Positions 40,501 to 52,202 of a stretch of 64,000 nucleotides of DNA are shown piece by piece. This DNA is from Lunularia cruciata. Its lineage: Eukaryota > Streptophyta > Marchantiopsida > Lunulariales > Lunulariaceae. The position numbers and the translations under genes were made by a program. The stretch is from assembly GCA_948567375.1 (NCBI GenBank), contig OX419761.1, positions 37,982,243 through 38,046,242 of the forward strand, given 5' to 3'. The notes under the pieces were generated by a model. It had not been told where the DNA came from. It made no database searches and worked only from the letters and a program-made list of their open reading frames with translations. Positions within the stretch are counted from its first letter, which is position 1, and each line of letters begins with the position of its first letter.

Positions 40501-41660
40501 TGGCCTCTTAGAATATCTAGTATTATGTAGAGGAAGCAATATCCATCTTTGTTAGTTGTTTGAATGCAAGGGGATCAAGACCATGAAAGAACTCATGTGC
40601 AAATCTTGAAGCACGGTGTTTGATATTTCTTTCCTCCAAATAACATTGTGTTTGAACTCCTACCATTTATTGAGTATATCCATATTGTCCGCTTCCTTTG
40701 TGCTATAGTCCTCTAAATTCCAATCACATAACGAATCACCCCACTAATCACCAACCCATTTGATAAAATAATCAAGTGTATACTCAACCTCATCCTTTCT
40801 ACACAAGGTGCATATCTCTTTATTTGTTTACGCAAAGCATTATGAGTACTATGAGTACTTAGACGGGATGTTTCTCAACCTAAACCCAAAGGAAATACCA
40901 ATTTCATGGACCTCTAATTCCTCCGAGTTTGCACCTAAACCCACTTGATGAAAATACAAATTTACAACCCAACAGTCTCTGAATGCTCAGTTTGCACAGG
41001 AATTTATTTTCTAACATGGGTGTCCAAATGATGTTATTTCTTGTTGCAAAGTTCATTTGACTTAGGATTTGAGACACCATATTTCTTGATTCCTTTGTCT
41101 TCCATGTAATGAGATATCCAGTATTTGTGGAGTGACCCTTGCATAGATTTTGAACTCAAACCTGCTTTCATTTAATCACGAGCTACGAAACTAATTAAGA
41201 ATTACAGAAGATGCTTAATCCCATGTAGGAAATCTGCGGGGTACCTTTTTTGCTACCGTGTTAGGATTTATGGTAACAAAGGCCCCCTAAATAATAAAAT
41301 TTGGGTACCCCAACCCTACCACCTTCCCGTAGTACACATTTATAGAGGCGTTACAGTGGCAGAAAAGGCGTCCTTGAACCCCTAATGAGGTACTTGGATT
41401 TTACAAGTAATAATTATAGCCTGTAAAATTTATGGGTTACCTTTCTCATTTCCCGTTAAATTTTACCTGGTGGTCCATAACCCATAGAAGGCCACTTCAC
41501 ATGGCTCCTCGATGTCCGGCAATATTGAGGTCCGGTAGCCTTCAAAGTGCCGACGGAAAGAGTATCTTTAGGTATCCATGGGAGTGCAGCGGTCCGGCAA
41601 TTAACCTAGATGGACATCACATATCTAAATATACCTGCGATGACAGGTCACTTTGGAATT
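40501..41660. other. Noncoding repeat field left of the second Harbinger element
   Basis: No gene was recognised. Bases 41330-41480 share sequence in direct orientation with 45030-45140 (GAGG-ACTTGGATTTTACAAG versus GAGGGATTTGGATTTTCCAG; TGGTCCATAACC versus TGATCCATAACC), so the Harbinger element sits between two members of one repeat family. Confidence 0.45.
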
Positions 41661-41849
41661 ATTAACTGGTGCTAACAGGTAACCAGTTTTCCCATTAGGG
41701 TATGACAAATAAGGGGTTTGGACTTGCAAATCTTCATATCTTTGGCTTCTCACACTCATTTTGAACGGAAAAGAGCTCATTGGATTCAGTTTTCAGTCCT
41801 CTTTCATATACTCAAGATGTATCTTTGTGATCTCATTTTTTTCTGGTTG

Positions 41850-43160
41850 ATGGAGTCTAAAACAGAAAATCTCTTGGAGTTAGCCACATTGTTGACGGGA
41901 GAAACATTTTTTGAACAAGAGGAAAATATTACACCAGAGTTCTGGAGTTGGTTCTTGATGGCAAATAATTTTCTTTTGCTATCTCAAAGAGGAATACCAA
42001 GAGACTTCTGGGTGATACCAAGACAGTACACATGGTGGGAGATTGTTCACAAGCAAGTATGGTCAATGGATTCAAACTTTCTGAACAATCATATGAGAAG
42101 CAGGTACCGAATGTCATATCAGAGTTTTAAGAGATTGGTTGATGAGATTGAACCACATGTGCCTACTATGTCGGAATGGCTATATGCTAGAAAAAGAGTG
42201 GAATTAGAAAAATGTGTAGCGGTAGTTTTACACAGATTTGCACACAATTCACCATTGAGAACTCTTAGTGATCTGTATTGTCTTGGTGAATCGACTATAG
42301 TGAAGTACACTATGATTATAGTTGAGATACTAACAAACAAAGACAAAATATACTCTAAATACATCAAATGGCCTACAGTAGCAGAATGTATTGAGAGCAT
42401 GTCAAAGTTTGCACAGATATGTGGAATTCCACAAATCATTGGTTGTATAGATGGTACCCATATCAAATTGAGAACCAAACCAGCTATGAGATTTTATCCT
42501 GAACACTATAGGAATAGACACTCAGATTACTCTGTTCTGCTACAAGGCGTTTGTGATGCGGATATTTGGTTTTGGGACTTGTGTTGTACGATGCCTGGAT
42601 CTACTCACGATGCTGCACATTTACGACAGTCCAACTTATATCAGGCAATGGAATCAGGGACAGCTCTCACTCAGCCAACACTCATTTTGCCACAAGAAAA
42701 CCATACAATACAAATGATTCCACCATTGATCCTTGGAGATATAGCCTATCCATTACGTTAATGGTTGTTGAAACGTTGGCATCAACATTCACATCAAGGA
42801 GAACCTATGCAGAATGTATTTGACAACCATACATCAAAAGCACGTGTACGTGTGGAGAATGCATTTGGTCAATTGAAAGGTAGATGGAGCATACTGAGGG
42901 ACTGTCCAATGCAACTGGAAGTTGTTCCAAGAGTGACACTTGCATGTGCAGTACTACACAACTTTGTAATTCAACAAGGAGAACCATTACCTACAGATGT
43001 CAATGTAGTGGACGAGCATATGAATGGAGCACATATTTTGCCACTCCCAAGATCTGCAGCAGATAAATGGAGTACAACAAGAGGTGAATTAGTAAGAGCA
43101 GCTTTGTACAAGCAGTTCAAAAGTACTCATGCTCATCTAGATATAGCAAATGCCATTTGA
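41850..43160 (+). CDS. PIF/Harbinger transposase (HARB1-like DDE nuclease), one in-frame stop
   Basis: The likely start is the ATG at 41850; an in-frame ATG at 41817 is an alternative. The frame is continuous to 43160 apart from a single TAA at 42759-42761. Order: helix-turn-helix region (RVELEKCVAVVLHRFAHNSP then LSDLYCLGESTIVKY), catalytic block 1 IGCIDGTHIKLRTKP (D), CTMPGSTHDAAHL, block 2 ILGDIAYPLR (D) directly before the stop, and block 3 ARVRVENAFGQLKGRWSILR (E). All three acidic residues are present. The enzyme would cut and insert its element at TA-rich 3-bp targets. A partner Myb/SANT-like protein lies convergently at 43309-44310, the usual two-gene set of autonomous PIF/Harbinger elements. 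With one stop it is probably a recently inactivated copy. Confidence 0.88.
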
Positions 43161-43308
43161 GAGTGAAGGTATTTACTTACTCAAGATGGCGGTCCACGTT
43201 GGTTGTTTTCAAGATTTCAAGCTCCATACGTTTCAGTTCAAGCATTTGGCTCATTAAATCTATCTTGCGTTGTTCTTGAACCATCATCAAGTCAAATTTA
43301 TGATCTTC

Positions 43309-44310
43309 CTACAAGGATCTCTTCTCATTTGCTTCCTTCACTACTTGAGTAAATTCAAGCATACACTTCTGCATTCCATCTTCACCTTCTTTTGATACTC
43401 TTTGCTTTTTGTTACGTTGCCCAACAACACCAAGTTGAGCACAAGCTTTTGTCCTGGGACTGATTGTGGCCTGGTTACCAATTGTCTCTAGAGAAGGTGT
43501 AGAGACTTGTGGTGTTTCCTTCTCATCATCAGATATCAAAACATCCATATATGATTGTTCAGTTTGATTTATATGAGATGCTTCCTCACTCCCATCAATA
43601 GTTTCATCAGTCAAGTCTACAAACCCTCTCTCATTAGTTATTGAAGCGTTAATACCACCATCACATGCTCCTGGAATGCCTTGTTCTTTGGGTGAACCGC
43701 CTCTAATTCTATGCATCTGTTCATAGAACTCCCATGCACTTGGTTCTGTGCTTGTGGTTTGTTTTCCTTTCTCAACCCTGTATTTTTTAACTAGACCATC
43801 AATCTTGTTCCTGAGAATCTGTGGCTCATAAGATGGTGTTATACTAATAGCTTCACTGAACCTATTAGCAAACACCTTCTACTGATCCTGACTTACATTG
43901 CCTTGGTTACAATGATTAAAATAAATGTCTTCATACATATCCAAAAAAAGCCTCACATGATTTGAAATCCACTCCACTTTAGCCTTCTTCAGAATGGAAA
44001 CACCTGTAAACACAATTGACAACAATAGATAAATAATCAACTAAATACTAAATACTATTATTTTAGATAAATACTACTAAATAATCAACCCTAAATACTA
44101 TTATTTTAGAATAGTATTCCAATCTACATATGAAATAGTCAGAATCATACCTCTCACAAGAGCATCCTTTGATGATGAATTTTTCTTTTTTGCACCAAGC
44201 TTCTTCTTGGATGGAGCCTGAAAATTTTTCACCAATGTAATTGGTTCCATAGGTGGAAGAGCTCCCGAAACATTTTCATTCCGTACAATCTCTTCCATTC
44301 TGCTGCACAA
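43309..44310 (-). CDS. Myb/SANT-like DNA-binding protein of the Harbinger element, one in-frame stop
   Basis: Two exons are inferred: 44310-44151 and 44003-43309, with a GT-AG intron that joins in frame (VRG then VSILKKAKVEWISN). The first exon encodes a short basic segment (KKKLGAKKKNSSSK). The second carries a trihelix-type block, VEWISNHVRLFLDMYEDIYF then FANRFSEAISITPSYEPQIL and RNKIDGLVKKYRVEKGK, followed by an acidic, low-complexity linker and a basic NKKQRVSKEGED tail. A TAG at 43881-43879 interrupts it between the two blocks. In this family the protein binds the element's subterminal DNA and recruits the transposase. Its orientation is convergent to the transposase, with about 150 bp between the stops. 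Confidence 0.78.
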
Positions 44311-47159
44311 AATTCAAAAAATATACATGGAAAAGTTTGGTTTGACAGAGAAATTTCATCTCACCAATGTCACTGCAATATTAATCTATTGTGTTCAGTT
44401 TCAAATCACACATGACAAGCATTGCATAACCTTCAATTCAAGCTATAGAATAGCCCAACACGTTCAGAAATGAAAAAGTTATGATATATTACATACCTGA
44501 TCAATCTTGAAGGTCAAAAATCAGAACCCTAGTAATGTTTGCTTGGAAAGTTGATATGTTTACTCTCGGGAAAACTGAACCTGTCATAGAATGGGACATT
44601 TAGAAACTGTATTGCCTGTTGTATCACCCGACCCATTAACCTAGAGAGTCTCCTGTTCGAGAGACTCAGCCAGAGCACCACGAGACAGAGCAAGAGTTGC
44701 CTGACGGATGAGCTCCGACTGAGGGCTTGAATGTCAGGCAGACCTGACATGCGCATGAGCTCCGGCCGATTTTTCGTTGCCGTGTTTTGTCTGTGAGTGG
44801 GCTGCCGGAGGCCGAAAGAGCCATGTGAATCTCCTAAGAGACATATGCACCAAAATTTATAAGAAACAAAAATGATATCACCCCTAGAACTTTTATGAGT
44901 ATTGTTATTGAACCACATACTTCTCTTACGAGCACCTACATAAAGTTATAAAGATTAGATCGGGTACCCGCAAGTAACTCCTAAGTCCGGTTTTTAAAAC
45001 CCCCACTGGTTCCTATCTTATTAGATGTGTAGGAGGGCTGCAATCATGTTACGGCGGAAAAAAAAGCCTTCTTGAAACTCCCCATGAGGGATTTGGATTT
45101 TCCAGGTACTATCTGTAGTCACGTAAAATTTACAAGGTGATCCATAACCATGGACCCCGTCAAGGACCAAAATATAGACCAAAATTTCGACGAAACGAAA
45201 ATGATATCACCCATAGAATAGAGCTTTAACGAGTACTTTTTCAATAACACCCACTCCTCTTATGAGCACTTGCACAACAAGGTTTCAGAAATAATTTTGC
45301 CAGATGTCTACAGGATAAATAACAAACTTTGTAACTATTTTTAGTAATGTTCTACAAGGAGATGAGGTGAACGCTCTGTAAATTATTTTATTGTGTATCA
45401 CATGCACTTTGCGTTCATTTACAAAAATCAAGCACTATATTACGGATGCTTAGGATTGCCGTAGTGAAATAAATAATTTTCAAAGAGATGATGTGATTTC
45501 TTGAGAGAGTTGCCATGGTTTTTTGGTGGGTGATTCTTAGAGTGGGAATTATGAAATTTTTTGGTGGATCCAAAATGCCGCTCTAAAATTTAGATTCAAA
45601 TTCACCTGCTGCAAATGCAAATGCTGTGTGCAAATGCTCTTGTCAATAAACTAAACCGGTGTGTTTTGTAGTTTTGCATTGGTGTGGTGGTTCTTTTTAA
45701 TAGATTAGTGCGGTGAGGGAGATAGCACAAGTTATGGAAAATGATTTGCATCATCTTGCAACAACCAAGAAATTAATTTGAGGTCAAGGAATTTTACTCC
45801 AAAAGGGAAACAAAAATTTAGCAAAAGGAGGTAAAGAACCTGATTACAATGAATGCAAAATCAATGAGTGCTATTGAATGGCTACCAGCATCAACAAGCG
45901 GCTTTGGGTGGCAACAAGCGGCTATGGGTGCCATCAAGTGGCCACGGGAGGCTACAAGCAACGACGAGCAGCAATGAACAATTATGAGCAAAATCCCATT
46001 TAATTCTAAATTAACACATTACTAAATTAACAGATTATCGAGTGGCTACCACTGGTAGTAACAAGAAACTACCAGCAGCAACGAGCAGCTACAGGCGCTA
46101 ACACATGACTACAAGCAATGACGAGCAGCGCCAAGCAACAACAAGCAAAAATCACATTTAATCCTATATTTAATATATTATACCGACCAGCAACCGATGC
46201 AGACCAGATTCACCCTAAACCAAACACTTTATTAACCCTAATATGTAATTAATGCATTACAGTGTGACAACAGAAAACTCCATATCCTTTATTTTATACA
46301 AACCACTTCTTATGGAGTTTGCTAATAATAAAGAACTTGGCGGAAACTCTGTTATGGGAATCTTCCTTCCTCTGGCCACACCCCGTACCGATTTAGTCTA
46401 ACTTGTAATAATCTATATGAAAATATAGAGAACTTTGTAAAACTATTTCTGAAACCCCTAACATGTTATAGATTTGTACACGTACCCGTAAGGAACCCCT
46501 AAATCCCGTTTTTGGAAACCCCCACTGCTTCCTATCTTATTAGATGTGTAGGGGGCTGCAATCAAAGGACTTGAGTCATGAGACGGGACCGCATATTATA
46601 CGACTATTTCGATATTGTTACTTTTGAAGTTTCAGATGTATATTGCAGTTGCACTAGCGGTGTACGTTTTGATAGGAGCTTAGGATAATTGGGGACTCCC
46701 GTAGTTTAATTTACTTTTTTAGGATGTTACCCAATCGATGAAACCGTAAATATCCTATACGATTAACACTTGTGACCTTCGAAGGTTGAGCTAAGAATGC
46801 AACACGGTATTAATCATTTCATAAACAAATTAAAATCCAGAACACTATTGGAGCTTTGTCCCATTTTAACTATTATGTTTTCTCAATTTAAAAAATAAGG
46901 AACCCTTACGGAAGGAAGTGACCTTCTTCTGTCAAATTTTGGATGACACCACATAAGAATTAGGACGGGACCCGTAGGAAAAGGGGACTTGAAATTGAAG
47001 ATTCCTCGGGGAGATTTTACGCGGCGAGAGTTTGTACATGGGACAATTCAAATATACCCATCAAGCCGCACAAGGATAAAACGCCAAAGTAAATGGGGCT
47101 AAGCCACGTCTTGACCTAAGGACTGTTACTGGTTGTAATTTTGCCATCAGGCTCTTGTT
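44311..47159. other. Noncoding repeat field
   Basis: No gene was recognised. Two direct copies of one repeat lie at 44960-45060 and 46475-46570 (shared CCTATCTTATTAGATGTGTA, GGGCTGCAATCA). Bases 45885-46150 are a degenerate tandem array of CAACAAGCGGCTA/CAACGAGCAGCTAC-like units. Bases 46860-47000 resemble the repeat at 34500-34640. Short hairpins such as TGTCAGGCAGACCTGACA (44729-44746) are present. Confidence 0.5.
44960..46570. repeat. Pair of ~100-bp direct repeats about 1.5 kb apart
   Basis: Copies 44960-45060 and 46475-46570 align over GTACCCG(C/T)AAG, CTCCTAAGTCC/CCCCTAAATCC, CCCCCACTG and CCTATCTTATTAGATGTGTA. The stretch between has no coding capacity. They may be ends of a non-autonomous element or members of a dispersed repeat; 41237-41300 is a weaker third member. 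Confidence 0.6.
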
Positions 47160-47966
47160 CTGGAAAGGTTCTCTCTAATGTCTCCTTTTGCACTACTAGT
47201 GGCATGAGTTGCACCTACTTTGCACAGTAAGATCGAACCAAAGCTTGAAAGTCATCAGCTGACACTTATCTCCTAATATTTTATTCTGTACAAAGACCGG
47301 GCAAGTGCAAAATATAATGGAAACAAGTGGTGGGTACCGCAAGCTAAAAAATCAATGGACTTGCTTGGTATGACCAATTCGCATGTACAAAGACCTGGCA
47401 AGTGCAAAATATAATGGAAACAAGAGGTGGGTACTGCAAGCTAAAGAATCAATGGACTTGCTTGGTTTCACCAATTCGCATGAATATGACGACTTCATAC
47501 CCTCGCCATACACCGCGACCGGGCTACCTGTGACGATAACAAGGCCAACAATGTGCAAGCTAGACACAGTTGTGCTGCATAGATTCAGACATCACTCATG
47601 TACGGATCGAGGTAGGAAAGAGTCCGAATGAAAAGACATTGGTGATTTGCAACTAGGAGAAGGTTCGGAGGAGAATAGGGACGAGTTTATCCAGTGCGTA
47701 AGTTGAACTTTAAATCTCAAACATTAGGGTCGGGGATTCGGAGCATTGTTACTCGTAGAAAACGTACTTGATTTTTGGAATGAGTCGGCTGAAAAATACA
47801 TCTGGAGAGAAAATTTTCATACCATCTACACAAGAAGTACACACATTCATTGTCAGAAAAATGGTATTGAACCTAAGTGAGAAAATGAGACCACATAGAA
47901 CACAAGAAGGATGGAAACCCCATCAAGCCATACAAGGCAGAGATAAAAGAGCTAGAATGGGGCTAT

Positions 47967-48003
47967 GCAGATACTATAGGGGCTATGCCCCTATAGTATC
48001 TGC
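47967..48003. terminator. Perfect 16-bp hairpin with 5-nt loop at the 3' end of the minus-strand frame
   Basis: GCAGATACTATAGGGG (47967-47982) is followed by CTATG and then its exact reverse complement (47988-48003). The right arm includes the stop of the minus-strand frame at 47991. It could be the folded 3' end of a retroelement RNA or a local inverted duplication. A transcription-terminator role is only a possibility in a plant nucleus. Confidence 0.45.
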
Positions 48004-48635
48004 CTTATCGCACCTAAGATATCCGAGCTATGCAAGTTATAAGGTCTACAAACTACTGGAGCATCCAAAGAAGCATCACCTAGAGTGATTGCTCTCCTAT
48101 AGATTGCACTAGCCAATGTTCTCTGTAGAGCAGTGGACACATGCTGTCTAAAGTATGCTAGAAAGTATGAGAGTGAGAGTGGTAGCCACTGGTGGGTAAT
48201 ATGATAAGCTCTCATGCACTCTCCGACAAATGTGTCTGATGCCATGTCTATTGCTCCATATACCTCCAAGGCTAGAAGAACAAAGAGGGGAGCTCCATGC
48301 ATACCCCTATACTCGGAGACCTTGCTTGTTGCTGCCCCGCTCGCCACCCATCCAAGAGGATGAGTAATCACTCCCTCAAAAACTTCATCATGTGTAGGGT
48401 TTGTAACCGCAATATCTACTATTGTCACTTGATCATCTTGGACCAAGTATAAGTCCGCTCTGACATGTACAATTAATGAACCTAAATGCAATTTTGGTTC
48501 CAATCCTAACATCAAGATTTTGTTCTTTCTTATGGAGGTTCTTTGTAGTGTCTTTTCTTGCATTATTAGTAGCACGAGGTCCACCTGTTGTACACAATAA
48601 GATTGAACCAAAGCATGAAAGTCATGAATTGACAC
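47991..48635 (-). CDS. Uncharacterised 214-residue protein, possible retroelement C-terminal nuclease-like domain
   Basis: This is an uninterrupted minus-strand frame from the ATG at 48635. Visible features are a basic segment TLQRTSIRKNK, then VRADLYLVQDDQVTIVDIAV, a G-rich turn with a basic tail (WVASGAATSKVSEYRG), PLFVLLALEVYGAIDMAS, and an ALQRTLASAIYRRA helix near the end. The pattern R-x-D-x-x-L, then V-D-I-A-V, then a later K..Y and P..x-E..G-A is reminiscent of the PD-(D/E)XK-like C-terminal domain in some plant and algal retroelement or reverse-transcriptase-like proteins, though a clear E/D-x-K is not seen. A second partial copy of its 5' part lies at 47160-47290. No operon or gene context exists. 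Identification is inference only; it may be a fragment of a larger ORF. Confidence 0.45.
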   Translation of the reverse strand: MSIHDFHALVQSYCVQQVDLVLLIMQEKTLQRTSIRKNKILMLGLEPKLHLGSLIVHVRADLYLVQDDQVTIVDIAVTNPTHDEVFEGVITHPLGWVASGAATSKVSEYRGMHGAPLFVLLALEVYGAIDMASDTFVGECMRAYHITHQWLPLSLSYFLAYFRQHVSTALQRTLASAIYRRAITLGDASLDAPVVCRPYNLHSSDILGAIRQIL

Positions 48636-48756
48636 TTATCTACACATATTTCATTGTGTACAAAGATTAGACAAGTGCAAAAAAATGGAAAGGAGAGGTG
48701 GGTACCACAAGCAAAAGAATCAAGTGACTTGCTTGGTATGACCAATTTGCAAGCAT

Positions 48757-49506
48757 TATGCACCAACATTGTTTCTTCTGGGACTTTTTGAGACTATAAG
48801 TCTCTAGCAAAGTTACGGAGCATCGTCAGACTCCTCTCTCAAACACTCTCATTTGTCATGGTGATCCTAAATTCTTGATAGTGCGCTAGAGCATTATGAT
48901 ACTCTTCTCTACAAACATCTCTAAGTCATCAGCAAAAATGACAAATTGGTTGTGCGTCCATTGCCAGAATAGTGAGAAAAATAATCTCCACTACAAAGAT
49001 ATGGAGATTGGTTAAATAGAGAGATTAGGTATGTTTCATATGTATCAATGGTAAGAGATTGGATGAAAAAATTCTCATGTTATATTGAGTCAATGGAAGA
49101 TTATGTTTTTGGATGTTGAGGTTTTTATTTGGCATAGTACGTGTGTATATCCAAAATTTGCTCCTCTTAATATCTTAATCTCTATTGTTTTGACCTAGGG
49201 GATATAATTCTTGGCGCAAAGTTTCTACATCTTAGCCTCTCATTACCTTTCTCCTCTATCTATTTTTTTTGTCTATTTTCTCTCTCACCCTTTAATTAGT
49301 AGAGTAAATACATTACACACCATTTGAGAGTAGTCCACTCTAGGTAGTACAAATGATTTAGGTTGCTCCATGATTTCTATAGCTAGTTCAAATCCAAGGG
49401 TGAAAATTTAGTGAACTCTCATGGATATTTCATCCAAAATTTTTTTTATCTCTATTACTAATTTTGAGAACTTTTTGACAAAGGTGGTAGTTTCTCTATA
49501 ATGGTA
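48757..49506. other. Noncoding spacer
   Basis: AT-rich sequence without a recognisable gene or repeat; long T-rich and pyrimidine-rich runs occur near 49180-49300. Confidence 0.45.
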
Positions 49507-49887
49507 TTATGAATCTCCAAGATCCTTCACCAAGGTCTCCAACAATGTTATTGCTCCTTTACACTCATGGCTCTTTGGAAATTCTTGCACTCCACAAATC
49601 TCACACATCTCCTTGGTCCTAGATCTCTTCTCTCCCAATCTTGGTGAAGAAGGTCCAACATGCAATCTAAAGTCAAGTAAGCTTTTTCTCAATCTCTTTT
49701 TCTCAAGACTCAATAAAAATGAACTTGCCTTGTGTCCTATCTCTCTACATAAGAAGCACTTAGAATCACTCTTTCCTCCAAATGGTGAAGGTCTTTGAAT
49801 CCTCTCAACACTCTCTTCAGATTCTACTCTAAACTCTCCTTTCTTCATATTAGTCAATACTATTATTTCAAACCCTTGAGGAACCAT
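49507..49887 (-). pseudogene. Retroelement gag fragment with decayed zinc knuckle
   Basis: A minus-strand frame encodes a basic protein with KCFLCREIGHKASSF, a CX2CX4HX4C knuckle whose last cysteine has become F. A second Cys pair, CEICGVQEFPKSHEC, follows near the C-terminus. It lies just downstream, on the minus strand, of the LTR at 49996-50480 but without a recognisable primer-binding site between them, so it is probably a separate fragment. Confidence 0.55.
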
Positions 49888-49995
49888 ACATAACCTTAAT
49901 TTCCACCCCCAATGGCTCTTAATGCTCCCAAGACAAGTCTAAACACTCAAACATGCTTTTTTTTAAACTTACACTCCTCATTCATGAGAACTTAT

Positions 49996-50480
49996 TGTAA
50001 AAGACCCAAGAGAGAAATAGGAGAATGGAAGATCAAGGTGAAAGATCACATTGGGACTCTTGAATTAGGGAAATTCCAAATGTCTAGCATGAGTTTGGGC
50101 TTGGGTATTTATAGAGAAGCATACAAGACTCTTGAGAAACTTCTCAGGAAGCTTCCTAAGGGCCGATTTCTTAGAGTGCAAGCCAAGCTAATTGGGAAGA
50201 TTCTCAAGAAGCTTCTTTCTAGAAATTGCCTACTTGGTGTGCTAGCTAAGCTAGTTGGGAAGCTTCTCAAGAAACTTCCTTCTAGAAGCGACCTACTTAG
50301 CATGCAAGATAAGCTAGCCAAGAAGCTTCCCAAGAAGTTTCTTCTTAGAAGTCACCAATTGGCATGCACACTATCCAATACTTGGAAGGTACCAAGTAGC
50401 TTTCTAGATGCTTCTAGAATATTCCTATAATTCTTGGCTAATTTGGCCTATTTGCTACTTCATTAGTCTTGAGTAACTTG
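49996..50480 (-). repeat. Chromovirus-family LTR (copy 2)
   Basis: This is the same family as 35896-36366 and 59973-60373 (shared CTCCTATTTCTCTC followed by TCTTTTACA at the 3' edge on the minus strand; repeated AAGCTTC units in U3). The usual TGTAACAATATGGAG start is lost or diverged near 50480. It contains TTCTAGAATATTC at 50415-50427, a perfect heat-shock-element trimer. Confidence 0.75.
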
Positions 50481-50539
50481 TTGGTAAACTGCCCAGGGCT
50501 AGTTGATGATGTCCTCGGTACCATGGAAGCTTCAAACTC

Positions 50540-50794
50540 CTAGATGACCATTTGTGCATTTTGGAGATGAGAAAGAGGTTTCCATGTGGCATCATGAAGA
50601 GGACATCCTTTCCAAAGGACTTTGTACTCAATATGTTGTTGGCAGCCATGTTGAATATGATGACGTGCAAAGATACAATCAACTTCATTCATTGTGCATA
50701 TAAATATTGCTACAAAACATACATCACTGTCAACATCATATACTATAGAAACACAAATCACACATACGCATACATAAACTCTTAAGTGCCACAA
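50540..50794 (-). pseudogene. Chromodomain at the end of a chromovirus integrase
   Basis: The minus-strand frame ends with RHHIQHGCQQHIEYKVLWKG and CPLHDATWKPLSHLQNAQ, the chromodomain signature (aromatic and W-K-G, then D-x-T-W-x-P-x-x-x-L). In chromoviruses this targets integration to marked chromatin. The usual Y of KGYP is C here. The upstream half of the frame is repeat-derived, so it is not a complete protein. Confidence 0.75.
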
Positions 50795-52202
50795 TAATCA
50801 GATCATTTACAATTCAAATCAATCAAACTCAGATCAATACTTGATCTGATCCTCAACAACTTGCCAACAACAAGACACTGATTACAATCAAGCCACACCC
50901 ACTCTAGCTAAGAGACACCAAGTGACATTCACAGGCTTTTTGTCCACTCTAGCCAGGAACTCAAAGGCTCAACATCAAAGAAGTGAGCTCTCTAGAGCTC
51001 CACTTCCAGGGTATACTCTTGATTTCAACCTAGGTCTCATCCAACGGTCCTACTGATGGCACACCTAACGGTGCATCCGGTGCAAATGAGCCCCACCATG
51101 AAGTTAGTACCCTAAACACAAAATTTGACCATCGGAAAGTAGTTTGAGTAACTGCCAAAATGCCTCTAACTACTAACACTGGAACTCCAGTGTCCGAGCA
51201 ATCTAGATGTTACACTACAAATGGCATGACAACTATCATGCATATAAACATTACTACATAACATACATTGTTGTCAACATTACTATAAAAGCACAAATCA
51301 CACAGTCATACATAAACTCTAAAGTGTCACAATCACCCCTCTAGCTGGTGGTTAGGTCCCTCTAACTCTAGATAGCCATCTACTCCAAGTATATGGTATA
51401 CCCTATGATGGGAAAAGATCAAGAGGCTAGGTGCTATGGAGCCCCATCATTAGTCGCCTGTTTGCAATCTATACCATATAAAGAATGAACTAGCTATAGG
51501 TCAAGTACATCTAGGACATAACCATTGTCCTTGAGGAACCACCATGAGGGGAGGAGTCATACATGCCATATGCCATCCTCTCAAACAGCTATCTCACACC
51601 AACATAGTAGTAGCTCCACTAGAAGAGCCACATAACATACACCTCAAGCCTGCACGTAGAAGTGCCACACTTGGGTCCATAGTACCATAAATGTTTGGGA
51701 GGTGGCATGGTGCACAATTGTGCACATGATCCTTCCAAACAACACCATGGTGTTCTTCTAACACAATGACTCAAGATGGCAAAATCTCATGCACTCTCAA
51801 GATAGTGCGGCTTGTCAAAACATCAAGTGTTATCAATGTTGTCTGTTGTAGATATACATAGTCTCTTGGATGAAATTGACGGATCAAGGGTCTATAACCT
51901 CTTCCTCAAATGGTAGCATAGCATAAAGTATCTCTATGCTGAGCAATTGCCAAGTTCTCAAAGGCCATCGGCATCACTCTCCAAAAGATCTCTGCACGTT
52001 GAGAACATGTGCTCATCCATACATTTAGGTCATCCAAGTCCAAAACTATAATAACATCTTGCCAAATGGCTGTAGGTAAATCTAGATCTCGTTCATAGAG
52101 TAGGAAGTAAGGAGAGAAGGATGCTAAGGAGGCTTGTTGACTGAACCGATACCCCATGGCTAACCAAGGTAACTAGAGATCCCAATCTCCCAAGTGGCCT
52201 CT

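Larger units (their letters stand above)
47160..48756. repeat. Repeat family flanking the 47991-48635 frame
   Basis: A ~98-bp unit is present in tandem at 47291-47388 and 47389-47486 (CAAAGACC(G/T)GGCAAGTGCA, CAATGGACTTGCTTGGT) and once more at 48659-48756. The sequence before it, 47175-47290, matches 48545-48658 (AAGCATGAAAGTCAT, TGACACTTATCT). The second match includes the first codons of the minus-strand frame, so two copies of one element stand side by side in the same orientation. Confidence 0.8.
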
